From positions 65,486,118 through 65,550,117 of the forward strand of contig CM060190.1 in NCBI GenBank assembly GCA_030549335.1: a DNA stretch of 64,000 nt, read 5' to 3'. Source of the stretch: Pontederia crassipes (Eukaryota > Streptophyta > Magnoliopsida > Commelinales > Pontederiaceae). The notes under the pieces were generated by a model. That model was not told the origin of the DNA, did no database searches, and saw only the letters and a program-made list of their open reading frames with translations. Of the stretch, positions 50,352 to 61,762 are shown piece by piece (the first letter of the stretch is position 1; each line of letters begins with the position of its first letter). Position numbers and translations under genes: made by a program.

Positions 50352-53130
50352 TGTAACACCCGATTTAAAAAAAATAAATATAAATAAAATAAATAAAATA
50401 AATAAATAAATAGATAACCAAGTGGATAAGACCAAGAGTGGACAATTAGGCCTATGAATGAATAAGGTTGTTGATAAGATCAAGAATGGACACCTATGCA
50501 TATGAATGGATAAGATTATGGATAAGATCAAGAATGGACACCTATGCATATGAATGGATAAGATTATGAATAAGATCAAGAAAGGGCAATGTAGACATTT
50601 TCTCCCATCCAAAATCCCTATATAAAGAGGACCTCTCTTGGACATTTCCTTCTTTCCCTCCATTTGCCCTTTACCACCAAGTTGCTACTGTAGGAGCTCT
50701 CCATGTGCCATCAAGAGCATAGATTTTTTAATTTTTGCATTTGTTTGATTCCAGCGACATTTCCTTACTTCTTTCTCCAATCGATTGATTTATAGGAGGA
50801 GAACGACAAGGGGAGGGCGATTATCGATGATCGTAAAGGTTCAAACTAGGATCAATCACGAAATAAGATGGGTGATACCGAAATCCCCCTGCATAACATG
50901 ATTAGCAATAGGGTAGAATTAGGTTCTTATCGTATGATGTGTTCTTGATTATTGGAACGATATGGAAAATGATGGATTGATTGTGTTATCATGTTTACTT
51001 CATATTTTGTGATTCCTTTTTATCCTAAATATGTTCTGTATTAGTCCTCCATGCTTAGATGAATGATCGTATGCTTTGATTGCATTTTTGGAATGAAATT
51101 CGTTGTTTATATGATTCTGCACGATTCTGATTTCATCAGGACCAGTCGACTGATCCTGAATATCGGTCGACCGGTGATGTGCGAATCGATCGACCGATCG
51201 ATAGAGACCGGTCGACCGATCATTTCTCTCGAGCCTTGTATCGGTCGATCGATGGAAGCTCCTTTCCAGAATAAGTGTTATCGGTCGACCCATCCAGAGA
51301 TATTGGTCGATCGGTGCTTAAGACTTTTACACTGTATTGCATTAAGACCAACCGATCGACCGATCCAGAGGTATCGGTCGATCGGTGATGTGCAAATCGG
51401 TTGACCGATTAGTGAGGACCGATCGATCGAACCCTATTCAGAATGCATATTGATTGCTGATTTGATTTAGATTCTTCCTATGAATGTGTTGTGCTACTCC
51501 TTGCTTATTGAAATGTTATATGACTGAATCCTTGATCTTGAATTGATGTCTAATAATCCAATCCCCTTATGGTATGCAAGAATGATAAAGTGAATAAGCA
51601 TGAAAGATGAAAATATTAGTGGGAGTGGTGGTCAGAGCTTATGCCAAGTGCTTATCGTAAAAGAGTCACACCCATGTCATGGCTTGATCCCCATTAGTGG
51701 CACAAGGCTGTATTGATCGCTCGACGTAAAATCCCCACAAGTTAAAAACAGAGAGATGAAAATGTATATGGGAGTGATGATCAGAGCTTAAATTGAGTGC
51801 TCATCGATAGAGTCGCTTCTTTAGTCATGGCTTGATTAGGGATGGCACCCGACCCTGTTCGGGGCAGGGAACACCATCTTCGTCCCGACCCTGACGACCC
51901 GCCCCCACCTCCGACCCCGTCCCGAATCCCCGGTCCGAGAAAAATTTTATCCTCCGCCCCGATCCCCGCGGGGACCCCGAACCCCGCGGCCCGACCTTAG
52001 TTTGGACCGGATTAAACTCAATCGAACCGATAAAAAATCGGTCAAAATTGAAAAAATTGGATTGAACCGTATTTTTTTGTTTAATCAAAATTTTTTATTA
52101 ATTTTTTACTAAGAGATAATTTGATAAAAAATATTATTATAAATTTAGAAAATATCCAAGGTGGACTTTCTCCATAAACATTCAATATTAACCCATTAGT
52201 CTCCTCATTCATTTATACTTGTCTATTTATCCTCACTTTCCTACTACTACCAATGTGAGACTATTATTATACACTCTTTTTTTTGTGTGTGGGGATTCGG
52301 GGCCTCGCGAGGTGGCGGGGCGGGGGGAGTGGATCGGGGACAATTTTTCCTCCATCCCCGACCTCGCGGGGAAAAAATTCTCCGAGTTCGAGGTCCCGAT
52401 CGGGGATTCCCCGCGGGGCTCCGCAGGGGGCGGAGAATATTGTCATTCCTAGGCTTGATCCTTCATTGACTGCATAAAGCTGTATTGGTCGCTCTGACGT
52501 AAATCCCCCAAGTTAAAGGGCACCCAAGAGCTCAATGAGTATGGACAAGTAACATGATGAATGAAGTATGATTATGAATCCAACATGATTACTGAAATCT
52601 TTCATGATTATAAGATTGACTCATGATCTCTATCTCATTTATCCATTGATGTCTCAATCGAATGATCTTATGTTTTCAAACCTGATCTTATTACAAGTGT
52701 TTACTAATTTTGTCTATTGCTATTTATTGTTATGCATTGAGTACTTATGGATCCCCATTAAGCTGTATAGCTTACGGGAGGATCTCCTCCCCTATGTTTG
52801 ATTTTCACAGGGCCAAGTCGGTGATGGTGTGGAGATCGTATGCTGCGACTAGCGATGCTAAAGCACATGAATCGACAGAGGGCCTAGTTATCTTTATTTT
52901 TAGTTTTTGCATTATGAGCTTTGATGTAATTCAGACATTATGATTATTATGGATATTTTGTATCACTTTTTTCCGCTTTTATGATATCTCTATCTTTCTT
53001 TGTTTTTATTATTGGCATGTTATCGTTTTAATTGATATTTGGTCTAAGTTTTAGTCTCTGCTATAGTATTTTCGTAACGCTTTCGAATAGATCCTCGTCA
53101 CGTTGCGTTGATCGAATTGGGGGCGTTACA
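50352..53130 (+). repeat. 3' LTR (2,779 bp with a nested MITE)
   Basis: It matches the 5' LTR along its length, with TATATAAA at 50619-50626 and the palindrome cluster at 51139-51430. Removing the 615-bp MITE and its 8-bp duplication leaves 2,156 bp, close to the 2,173 bp of the 5' LTR. It ends GGGCGTTACA, 47 bp from the stop codon of the kinase pseudogene. Confidence 0.92.
51837..52451. mobile_element. hAT-type MITE nested in the 3' LTR
   Basis: The ends are TAGGGATGGCA and, in reverse complement, TAGGAATGACA. A perfect 8-bp duplication, GGCTTGAT, flanks it (51829-51836 and 52452-52459), and the 5' LTR has the uninterrupted site, GGCTTGATCC. The subterminal regions (about 51855-52000 and 52290-52440) are GC-rich, with repeated CCCCG-type motifs in inverted arrangement, while the centre is AT-rich. 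No transposase is present. The same end motif is seen at 21619. Confidence 0.95.
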
Positions 53131-53177
53131 AAATCATTCGCCTTCTCGCATATGCTAAGCCAGATTCCTGCCCTCTT

Positions 53178-55936
53178 TTAATTAGTCTCTGACTGAACTG
53201 GAGGATGCACTTCTTCCACAGGATCCACTGGACCATCCAATTCCTTGTATTGCATGGCTTGTTTCAGAGCTTCAACTACCTCACTCATTTTGGGACGCTT
53301 TCTGGCATGCTTAGAGAGGCAGGCATCTGCCAGCTTTGCAACCTCGCGGGCACCCTTTATAGAAAACTTGTTTTCAAGTCTAGGGTCCATGATCAGACTG
53401 AATCTTGAGCTCACTGCAGAAAATTGCTTCACCCATTCCAGGAGGCAGGAGCTTCTCTTAGATTTTAGGATGCTTTCTATCCATCGGAACGCCTTTCTGT
53501 AAGGGTCTCATAAACCACAAAGCTCCAGACATCAGTTTTTGCTGTAAGATGGCCAGTCTCTACATATTCCGGTGCAGCATAGCCATAAGTACCCATGACC
53601 TGATAACATTACAATGATAATGAACACAAACAGATCATTCTATGGTGTCAAATAACACTATCTATTGTTGAATAGATCATCTAAGCTCTAATGTTGTTGT
53701 TCTGTCTATTTTATGGAACTATTTAAATAGTTTGTCAATCAGCATTTTCAAACAACAACAACAACAACAAAACCTTATCCCACTAGGTGGGGTCGGCTAC
53801 ATGGATCATACAACGACATTCCGCTCTATTCGTTGATCCATGCTCATGACATTCGACAAAATTTTACGCTGGCTGTCGGAGCCTAACACAACTCTCCTCA
53901 TTTATCCGGGCTTGGGACCGGCTATAAAACATAGGCGGAGTTCAGCATTTTCAAACAATCATGATGAAATTCCTTGATAGCATCAGTAAGAGATTCTGAA
54001 AACACAGTCCCTGCTTCACACAGCCTCAACATGAGACTTGCCACTGTTGTCACATGAGTGTGCCCTGTTGATGGTCTCTCCCTTGTAGACCAAAGTCAGA
54101 TAGTTTTGGCTTAAACTCAAAATCTAAAAAATCTAAAAGCACATTAGATGTTTTGAAGTCATGATAGATCACCTGCCAAACATAGTGAAATAAATGGATT
54201 TAACATTGCATTTACAGTACTATTTTATTGCTCTTAACAATAAATAACTTGTTGTAACAACATTTTCTTGGTTGACAATCAAAATTTTAATGTGCTAAAA
54301 CCACAAGATGGTCTCACATGGACAATTTTGATGATATAAAACATGCTATTTGGCAAAATAACAGAGGATATTGGCAGGAGAATGATGAGTCCACCTGATA
54401 GTCAACGACCTTCTTGATGAACAAAAGGTTCTGCACTATGTTAGGACCTTCTATTCTTAATCTCGATGGTTTGTTTTCCCTTAAAGGACTAATGTAATTG
54501 GGTACATAATGTTTTCAGTGAAGTATTTATTTGGCCCAAAAGTATCATAGGTATCACTATCAGTACTGAGTTCACACTTAAATGGACGGTTAAGGGACTT
54601 GACCATAATGATTCCTTTTGAGAGATCTCAATCATTAATATAAAAGTTTATAAGTGAAAGGATGAAGTCGAATATGTTGAATGTGCTAAGAATATAAATA
54701 ATCGATGTCGCTCTTTCTAATGACTTAAAGATTGATCTAAAGGTCAAAAGTTCAAAATTCGTAAGACTTATTAAAAAAATATTTTCCTCCAGTTGTCCAC
54801 GTAGTAGGCTGGGTGTTAGACACATGCTCTACTCTTTTTTATGGCTTAAGCTTTTCTGAATATTGGTTAACACATCAAATTTTAAAAGAATAAGCAAGAG
54901 AAATGAATTCAACCTGTCAAATACAAGCAAAAGTTATGTCATCGAAATTGTTACTTTAGTTTAATAAGCATAGTATCTCCGCATAGAGGACTCGAGACAA
55001 TTGAGGCCACAAACATTAATAAGGCTAGAAGGTGATACATGTACTTCCAACCCGTCATGCAGGTAGGCCAAGCTTCTGCAATGCCCAAAGCAATCTGTAG
55101 CCTTATGTTCTAAGAAAGGGAACGATAGGCTCTATTTGAACAAATGATGTTCGAGAGCCTTATTAGGCACAAATTCGTAGAACTTCTGTCAGCCATTGCT
55201 TCTGGCCCTGAACAATAGGAGATGAAAAATGAATGTGAGAGAGAGAGAGAGATAAAACTACAAAATTTACTTTGACATCGAAATCTAGTGAATACAAAAT
55301 GGATTTGATCACCAAACAGAGTGAATACAAAGGTCTTCTTACTTATTATGTTCTCTGTATGCTTAAGAACAAACCCATGGAAACATTTTAGCAGTTGATC
55401 ATCAAACAGAGTGGAGATTCTGAAAGCTATGAAATTTGAAATAGGGAAATATGACAAACACAATTTCACAACCTAATCAAAGAAGCTATATGTTCTCCTC
55501 CTCCTCAATCAGGCCAAAGGTTAAGCCAGACAGAAAGTTACAACTACTAGCAAAGTATTTGGGTCAAGCTTCTTGATCGCTACCAACTTTCCGTCTCCAC
55601 TCCCAACGAAAGACTTGTAGTAACTTTGTACACACTCCCGAAGCCACCCTCCCCAATCTTAAGCAACCTGCTGAAATCATTGGTAGCAACCCTGAGCTCG
55701 TTCAGGTCGAAGACACACAGGTTATGTGCCTTTTCTTCATACGTGTCATGGATGCTCCTCTGCGAGGCAACGGAGCTAATACACATGCTTGTCTTGATTG
55801 CACCGGTTGGATGTACCGAACAACTTGTTGCGTTTTTCCATGTTGGCGAGCTGACAGTTGCTGAACTAGGAGTCGGAGCATATCTCCTCAACTTCCTGGA
55901 GTTATACCTCTTCTTAAAGTAGTAGAAACAACCCAT
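53178..55936 (-). pseudogene. RLCK-VII (PCRK/PBS1-like) protein kinase pseudogene
   Basis: Intact relatives are membrane-tethered Ser/Thr kinases acting below immune receptors. Exon pieces, in minus order, are about 55936-55552, 55207-55039, 54172-54041 and 53599-53178. Recognisable are the N-terminus MGCFYYF (possible myristoylation and palmitoylation), [10 protein letters not shown] (Gly loop), VAIKKL (catalytic Lys), QWLTEV, YEFVPNKALEHHLF, RLQIALGIAEA, LAYLHDGLEV, VIYHDFKTSNVLLD (catalytic loop), [27 protein letters not shown] and a C-lobe up to VQSETN. Lesions are: a frameshift between SVYK and VAIKKL; a deletion of roughly 35 residues fusing QWLTEV to YEFVP; a stop after HHLFK; a frameshift between IAEA and LAYL; a frameshift and stop after DFGL; and small deletions plus a stop after the DVWSF region. 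Introns are kept, so it is a decayed gene, not a retrocopy. Confidence 0.92.
53739..53958 (-). mobile_element. 5'-truncated RTE-type LINE (or RTE-derived SINE) in a kinase intron
   Basis: A 17-bp perfect target duplication, TCAGCATTTTCAAACAA, lies at 53739-53755 and 53942-53958. Between them, read on the minus strand, the insert ends in AGCCGACCCCACCTAGTGGG, then ATAAGG and a TTG repeat tail, which is the typical 3' end of plant RTE-clade LINEs. The body is only 186 bp, so it is a dead 3' fragment or a short element using that tail. It lies in the intron between the catalytic-loop and activation-segment exons of the kinase pseudogene. Confidence 0.88.
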
Positions 55937-56849
55937 CCTTCATTATTCTAGTAACTCATATTTTCTTCCAACTGTGTGTCAGTTCTGCACCATCGCGTAG
56001 ACGATGCTAATGTTCATCTTCATGAGCAGCAATGATCCACTTTCCACCACAACAACCTCTGATAGGAAATAGGAGCATGCACGCCACTTCCAGCTTCCAC
56101 GGTGTGCAAGAACTAGCACCATGACACTGCTGCATGCAGTTCATGTCGATTTGGAGTCCTCTATATTGCATCACTAGGTTCGACCTCATTCTTGACGAGT
56201 TTCAGCGGAGCTCACGTATGAAGATAGCTGGTTTGGAATTCTCTACGAGGAGAACATGCAATCGAATCTGCCCCACCTCAAGGACCCTCCAATGAGGAGA
56301 ACGTGCAATCGAATCTGCCCCACCTCAAGGACCCTCCAGTGGACGTCCAACACAGCAGTCCTTCACTGGCGACACAAAAGAACCACAACTCCTTCACTTA
56401 CTCTCCATAATGGTGAGCACATCTCACACCATTTTATGGGTTTTCTCCTACTTTCTTGTGAACCAGGTATACGATCATGAGATAGAAGATGTACAGGTCC
56501 ACTGTAACATTTGATCTCCCTCATTCATTTATTTCTTAGTTACTAATCATAGCCACAGTTTAATATAAGAAATATGTAGGACAGATATGATATGAATGAT
56601 TTCATCTAGACAACGAATATGTTTTGTGGCAAGATTTAATCACGAGAAAAATTATGCATTGTGAGAAAAATACGAGAAATTTAAGGCACCGTAGAGATCT
56701 ATTAGATGTAAGAAACAGAAGAGAATTATAAAATCAGATTACTTTTTGTTTAGACTCAGAGTTTATATAGATACTCACTTTCACATATGATAAAAATTAC
56801 AAACTGACTGAAACTTTGAATTAATCTTCAAAAATAGGGGAAATATGCA
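55937..56849. other. Upstream flank of the kinase pseudogene
   Basis: This probably holds the old promoter and leader of the kinase on the minus strand. The minus open frame 56007-56189 has no known domain. A 47-bp tandem duplication lies at 56247-56340. Confidence 0.4.
56247..56340. repeat. 47-bp tandem duplication
   Basis: Two adjacent 47-bp copies (56247-56293 and 56294-56340) begin GAGGAGAAC and contain GCAATCGAATCTGCCCCACC. They differ at two positions, so the duplication is fairly young. Confidence 0.95.
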
Positions 56850-57420
56850 TGATGTGCTTGACGTCGATATGTTTAGTTCTTTCATGATGCACTTGATCCT
56901 TGATTAAGCATATTGCACTTAAATTGTCACAGTACAGCGAGACCCTCGTAGGAAAAATCTGTTGAAGCGCCTAACTAAGAAAAAGAGACCATATATGATT
57001 ACGATTGGATTCAAATTCGAGACATTATCAATAAATCTTCACTTTAACTTGAATCCTCTAATCAGATATCTAACATTCTTTGCCGCCGTCAGTCCCAACT
57101 TGGGACTACTGTCACCTATCAATATCTAGCAAGTTTCAATTAGTAGGTACCGACTTGGTGAACATGTCAGATTATCTTCTGTGTCAACTTTCTTCACCTT
57201 GATCCTCTTCTCAGTATAGATGAAATGATATCTGACGTCGATGTGTTTGATTCTTTTACGATGCACTTAATCCTTGGTTAAGCATATTATACTTAAACTG
57301 TCATAATACATCGAGACCCGTAGGAAAAATCTGTTTAAGCGTCTGACTAAGAAAAAGAGAATCATATAGAGTTACAACTGAATTCAGATTCAAGCCATTA
57401 TCAATATTTTGAAAATAAAT
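56850..57420 (-). pseudogene. Two Ty1/copia RNase H remnants in tandem
   Basis: Copy B (about 57420-57070) reads, in pieces, YYDSLSIICLTKD, then a stop, KHIDVRYHFI and KVKKVDTEDN. The next part, in a shifted frame, resembles the DMFTK-type C-terminus of copia polyproteins. Copy A (about 57060-56850) reads LYCDNLSAICLIKDQVHHER, then TKHIDV, and breaks off. Both keep the ribonuclease H YCDN/YDS and TKHIDV/IKHIDV motifs. Both are on the minus strand and end-to-tail, so they come from duplication or from two nested insertions. Stops and shifts make both dead. No LTR is recognised nearby. Confidence 0.85.
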
Positions 57421-57769
57421 TCGACACACATGCACACATATAATGATTTGATCGTAGCCATAAAGTTTATTACATATCATAGCCATATATTTATTTCGAT
57501 TGATTACGTGACGACGTTTCTATTGCATGTTGACCACAGATTCACTTATAACTTATAAGCTTTTAATCTTGGCGATTGATATACATTGTTGAACTATCGT
57601 AACTTAATTAGATTTATAAGGCTTTATTATTTTGAGTAACATCCTATTTAATGTTGTTGATATATTAATACCTTGCACTATTTTTCTTTCGATTCATATT
57701 ATTTATGAACCAAGTTTTGATAACTGTCACTTGCATGATTATGAAATCAGACACTTAATAACATTTCCC
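57421..57769. other. Short AT-rich spacer
   Basis: No gene or element is recognised. Confidence 0.5.
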
Positions 57770-57772
57770 TTA

Positions 57773-59301
57773 GGGTGTGTTTGGATTAAGGAATAAGAAA
57801 GGATGGGGTGGGAAATGATGGGATGAATTCTTTAAAACTTTGTTTGGCAAAATTTATTTTAAAAATTATGAGGGGTTTGATGACATGAGTTATACCTCCA
57901 CATTCCAATTTTTTTATTCCATCAAATTGGTGGAATGAGGAGAATTAATTATTTTTTAGACAAAATTATATATGATTAAAATTATTTTTTTTCCATCATC
58001 TCTTGAACTCTCTCTATATGCTACGTCGTCCTTGTCGACAATAATTTGCAAACTCTCGGTGACAAATAATTTTTTAGATTTGTTCTCTCTCTTCTTTCTC
58101 TCTCCTCTCTCTCTCTCTCTCATTTATCTTTCTCCTTGATTTTTTGATTTTGTAGATAACAATTTAAAACTCTCGGTGGCAAATAATTTTCAAAGTTTGA
58201 TCTCTCTCTCCTCTCTTTCTCTCTCCTCTTTTCTCTCGATCGTTGATTTCTTGATTTTGTAAGTAATAATTTAAAACTCTCGATGTCAAACAATTTTCGA
58301 TATTTGCTCTCTCTCTCTTTTCTCTCTTTTTCTGTCTCCTCTCTCTCTCCGTCCTTGATTTCTTAATTTTGCAAGAAACAATTTGAAATTCTCTGTGGTA
58401 GACAATTTTTAAAATTTGCTCTCTCTCCTCTCCTTTTCTCTCTCCTCTCTCTGTCGTTGATTTTTTTTTATTTTACAAACAATAATTTGACATTCTCGGT
58501 GGCAAACAATTTTCAAAATTTGCTCTCTCTCCTCTCTCTTTCTCTCTCCTCTCTTTTTCTCTCTCCTCTTTCTTTCTCGGTCGTTGATTTTGCTTTGTAA
58601 GCAATAATTTGAAACTCTCTACGACATTTTTATATTTTGCTGGCAATAATTTGAAATTCTATGTGGCAGACAATTTTCGAAGTTTACTCTCTCGAATTTG
58701 CATTTGCTTATTTATTTTTTTAATTTATAATCTCGTATGTACTATTTTGATATTATTTTCAATTATTTTTTGAAAATATAATAAACATGTATTTTTATTA
58801 ATAAATATGTATTATAAAAATCCAATTATAAATTTATAAATATGCATCATGTATTACAATCGATATTTTAGACAATGGATATTTTTGACAATAAAACAAT
58901 GTATTAAAAATTTATTTCGATCACACAATCTTTTTATTATTCATACATGATCATAATATATAATAAATCTTTTCAAATTTATTTAACTAAAAAAATTTTC
59001 AAGTTTCAACTACTCTTGTACTTTACCTTTCAATATTAACTTACATTGTAAAGTAAATATTTTATTAAGTAATATAAATATGAATAAAACATAAAGAGTA
59101 AAATTTTTTTATCTAAATTAACCTCTCCAACCCCATGTTTTAAATATTGTATTCAAACAAAGGTTGGTTTAATTTATTTCATCCTTTTTCATTATTTTTT
59201 ATTCAAACATAAATTTAGTAAAGTCATACCACACCATCCTTCATCACATCCTACCACACTATCCCATCTCACCCCTCCATTACTTATTTCCCAAACAAAC
59301 C
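57773..59301. mobile_element. PIF/Harbinger-like non-autonomous element with an internal minisatellite
   Basis: The ends are GGGTGTGTTTGG and, in reverse complement, GGTTTGTTTGG. TTA lies directly outside on both sides (57770-57772 and 59302-59304). The inverted similarity goes on for several tens of bases in the GGATGGGGTGGG and GGGATAGTGTGG region. Length is 1,529 bp. The interior is mainly a pyrimidine-rich minisatellite followed by AT-rich DNA, and no transposase is seen. Confidence 0.8.
58030..58690. repeat. Minisatellite of about 110-bp units
   Basis: Five to six units each contain AATAATTT(G/A)AAACTCTCGGTGGCAAA-like sequence, then CAATTTTC, a CT-rich run of 40-60 bp, and TTGATTT(C/T)TTGATTTTG. 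Unit starts are near 58038, 58155, 58264, 58375, 58485 and 58600, and the last is shortened. Runs of CTCTCTC vary in length between units. Confidence 0.88.
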
Positions 59302-59304
59302 TTA

Positions 59305-61196
59305 ATGTTTAGGCATTTATTTTGTATAAAACCTTGATCCGTTAGGAATGAACAGCTACCATAAGTAACAGATTTATTTTAGAGCACCAAAAGTGAAGTT
59401 TCCTTCTTAGAGCAAACCTAATTAAGAAATTGAATAATTTTGACATCGAATTAGGTTCATTTATTGCAGATTTGAAATAATGGATTCTGGCAAAATCTTG
59501 GCAAAACCCACTTAAATTAGAAATTCCAGTTTATTAGAAACCCCCGAAAAAGGATAGATTTTGGAAAGTATACTTTAAACATTATTTATCCATTATTTAG
59601 TCTAGAATATAAACATAGTGTCTTTTTCCATTTTTTTAAATTATTATTATTAGCTCATTTCATTATAAATAGTTTAATTGAACCAGAAGAATACAAATAA
59701 ATCAATTTACGCTTATGCTCCCCAATATAAAATTGAATATTGTTTTATACATATTTTTCTTAATAGGATACATGCATTTGGGAAAAAAATGAACCATTTA
59801 TGGACGCATGAAATAAATAATATATTTAATACTTTTTTTACACGTGTAAAGATAGATATATTATTTAGACATATTGAATGTTTCCAAGGTAGCTTTGTCT
59901 GATAATATTAAAATTAGTTAAGTTAAGTCCGTTGCTGTTAAGACATAATTTTTATAAACATCAATTTGAGGCATATCATCTTAAAACGTTATGTTTTAAC
60001 ATCTAAAATATTTTCTTAGTTAGTGTTAACTATTTTAAAATATTAAAACTTATAATATATATTATAATTTATTTTTAAAAAATATTTTTTATATTCTATC
60101 ATATCTTTTGTTTATGTTTAAATTTATATCTACATCTTATTAACAGAACCATTCAATTCTTTTCAAATATGTACACTTGGTATTCTAGCTATTAGTTTGG
60201 ATATTAAAACTTTAACATCATGGTTAGATTTTCATAAGTTGTATTGTGACTCTTTATATTTCACTATATTTAATAAAAATGATTATATATAAATGCATTT
60301 ATGAAATTTACAATATCATGATTAAATTTTCATAAATTACATGTTAATATTTAATCCGATGATATTTTTATTAATGATGGAAAATATATTAAATTTTATA
60401 AAAAGAAAATATATGAACTAACAGAAATTAGGTTTTCATATGTGTGCGCGCGCGCTTTTATCTCTTTAAATCTTTTCAGATAAACAGAACTCAAATATAG
60501 GAAATATATTAAAAAGACTGATGTTATTTTTTAAATATATCCCATAATATTATTATTAATAAAAAGATAATTATGTATAATCACAGCCTAAGTATTCACA
60601 TTTTACTCTTTGTATTTTATTATATTTATATAATATAAAACAATCATGTATAAATGCATCCTTAATTAATTGGTATTAAATTCACATCCTATATGTTAAC
60701 TCTTCAATTCTATTATAATTTTCTCATTGTAAAATATTTCCTACTCATAATAATAAGAAAATGTGTCAACTAAATGAACATTCGATCTTCTTATTTATCT
60801 TATGTGTGTGTACTATATATATAATATGAGGATTTAGAATGAATCTTAAGCCATCATTCATCCCTATATTTTTTTATTTTTCTTTATTTTGTATTATTCT
60901 CATCATTTAGTATCACTAATATAATCATTTAATTCTTAGCATAAATACTTGGTATTTTTATTATTAATGTGCATTAAAATTTTAGAATCATAATTAACTA
61001 TCTATGAATTATATGTTGACTCTTTATACTCTATTGTATATTCTTAATATAAATCATGATATATTACAATCAACAAAAAGAGAATATACAAACTAATGCA
61101 TTTTTTAAAATACATTAATTTTATATTTTAATAATACTTTTATATTAAGTTTGAAATGCCATTAAATTTTCCAATTTATCTTACATAATCTCTTAA
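59305..61196. other. AT-rich spacer
   Basis: No gene is seen. A short GTGTGTGCGCGCGCG patch lies at 60440-60454. The plus open frame 59678-59902 is AT-driven and matches nothing known. Confidence 0.45.
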
Positions 61197-61205
61197 TTTA
61201 AAATA

Positions 61206-61762
61206 GAGTTATTTTCATAAATCTTTACTAAATTATTGCGATTTTTCACATCTAACATAAATTATAAACTTATTCTTTTGTATCTCTAAACTATCACCAT
61301 TTTTTCACTTTAGTCTTTTCGTCTACTTCTGCTACATTTTTCGTGACTTTTGATTTTTTTCTATATATAAAAAGACTAAATTACCCCTCCATTCATAACA
61401 CATCAAATAATAAACATAAAAAATAAAAAAATTGAAAAAAATGGGGGGGGGGGGGGGGGGGGGGGGGGGAGGAGTGTAATTTAGTCTTTTTCATAAATGA
61501 CAAATATTTTTTGTTTCCCACTTTAATCCTTCCAATGATTTTTTTATTTTTTATATTATTATTTCATATTTTTATGGAGGGAGGGATAATTTAGTCTTTC
61601 TACGAATAAAAAAAATAAAAATAATGAAAAACATAACAGAAGTGGACGAGAGGACTAAAGTGAAAAGGTCGTGATAGTTTAGGTATTCAAAAAAATAAGC
61701 TTATAATTCAAAATTAGATGCAAAAAATCGTGATAGTTTATGAGAGGTTATAAAAATAACTC
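61206..61762. mobile_element. Mutator-type foldback MITE
   Basis: A perfect 9-bp duplication, TTTAAAATA, flanks the element (61197-61205 and 61763-61771). The ends are GAGTTATTTTCATAA and, in reverse complement, GAGTTATTTTTATAA. The two arms match imperfectly for about 200 bases, sharing CTAAACTATCAC, TTTTCACTTTAGTC, TCGTC(T/C)ACTTCTG and AAAGACTAAATTA. Nine-base duplications and long inverted arms are Mutator-like features. The short loop region holds a G homopolymer. No coding part is seen. Confidence 0.9.
61443..61469. repeat. 27-base G homopolymer
   Basis: An uninterrupted run of 27 G lies in the loop of the foldback MITE, on the inner side of its left arm. The other arm has no matching C run; at the equivalent place it reads GGAGGGAGGG. 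The exact length in an assembly is uncertain for such runs. Confidence 0.95.

Larger units (their letters stand above)
44558..53130 (+). mobile_element. Ty3/gypsy (chromovirus-like) LTR retrotransposon, decayed
   Basis: Both LTRs start TGTAACACCCGATTT and end GCGTTACA. A tRNA-iMet-type primer site follows the 5' LTR. Integrase and chromodomain-like remnants before the 3' LTR resemble the Tekay/Del group of chromoviruses. The internal part (46731-50351, 3.6 kb) is shorter than in an intact element, and I recognise no gag, protease or reverse transcriptase. Flanking bases GAATA and AAATC agree at only 3 of 5, so no clear target duplication is left. The element cannot move by itself. Confidence 0.9.
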
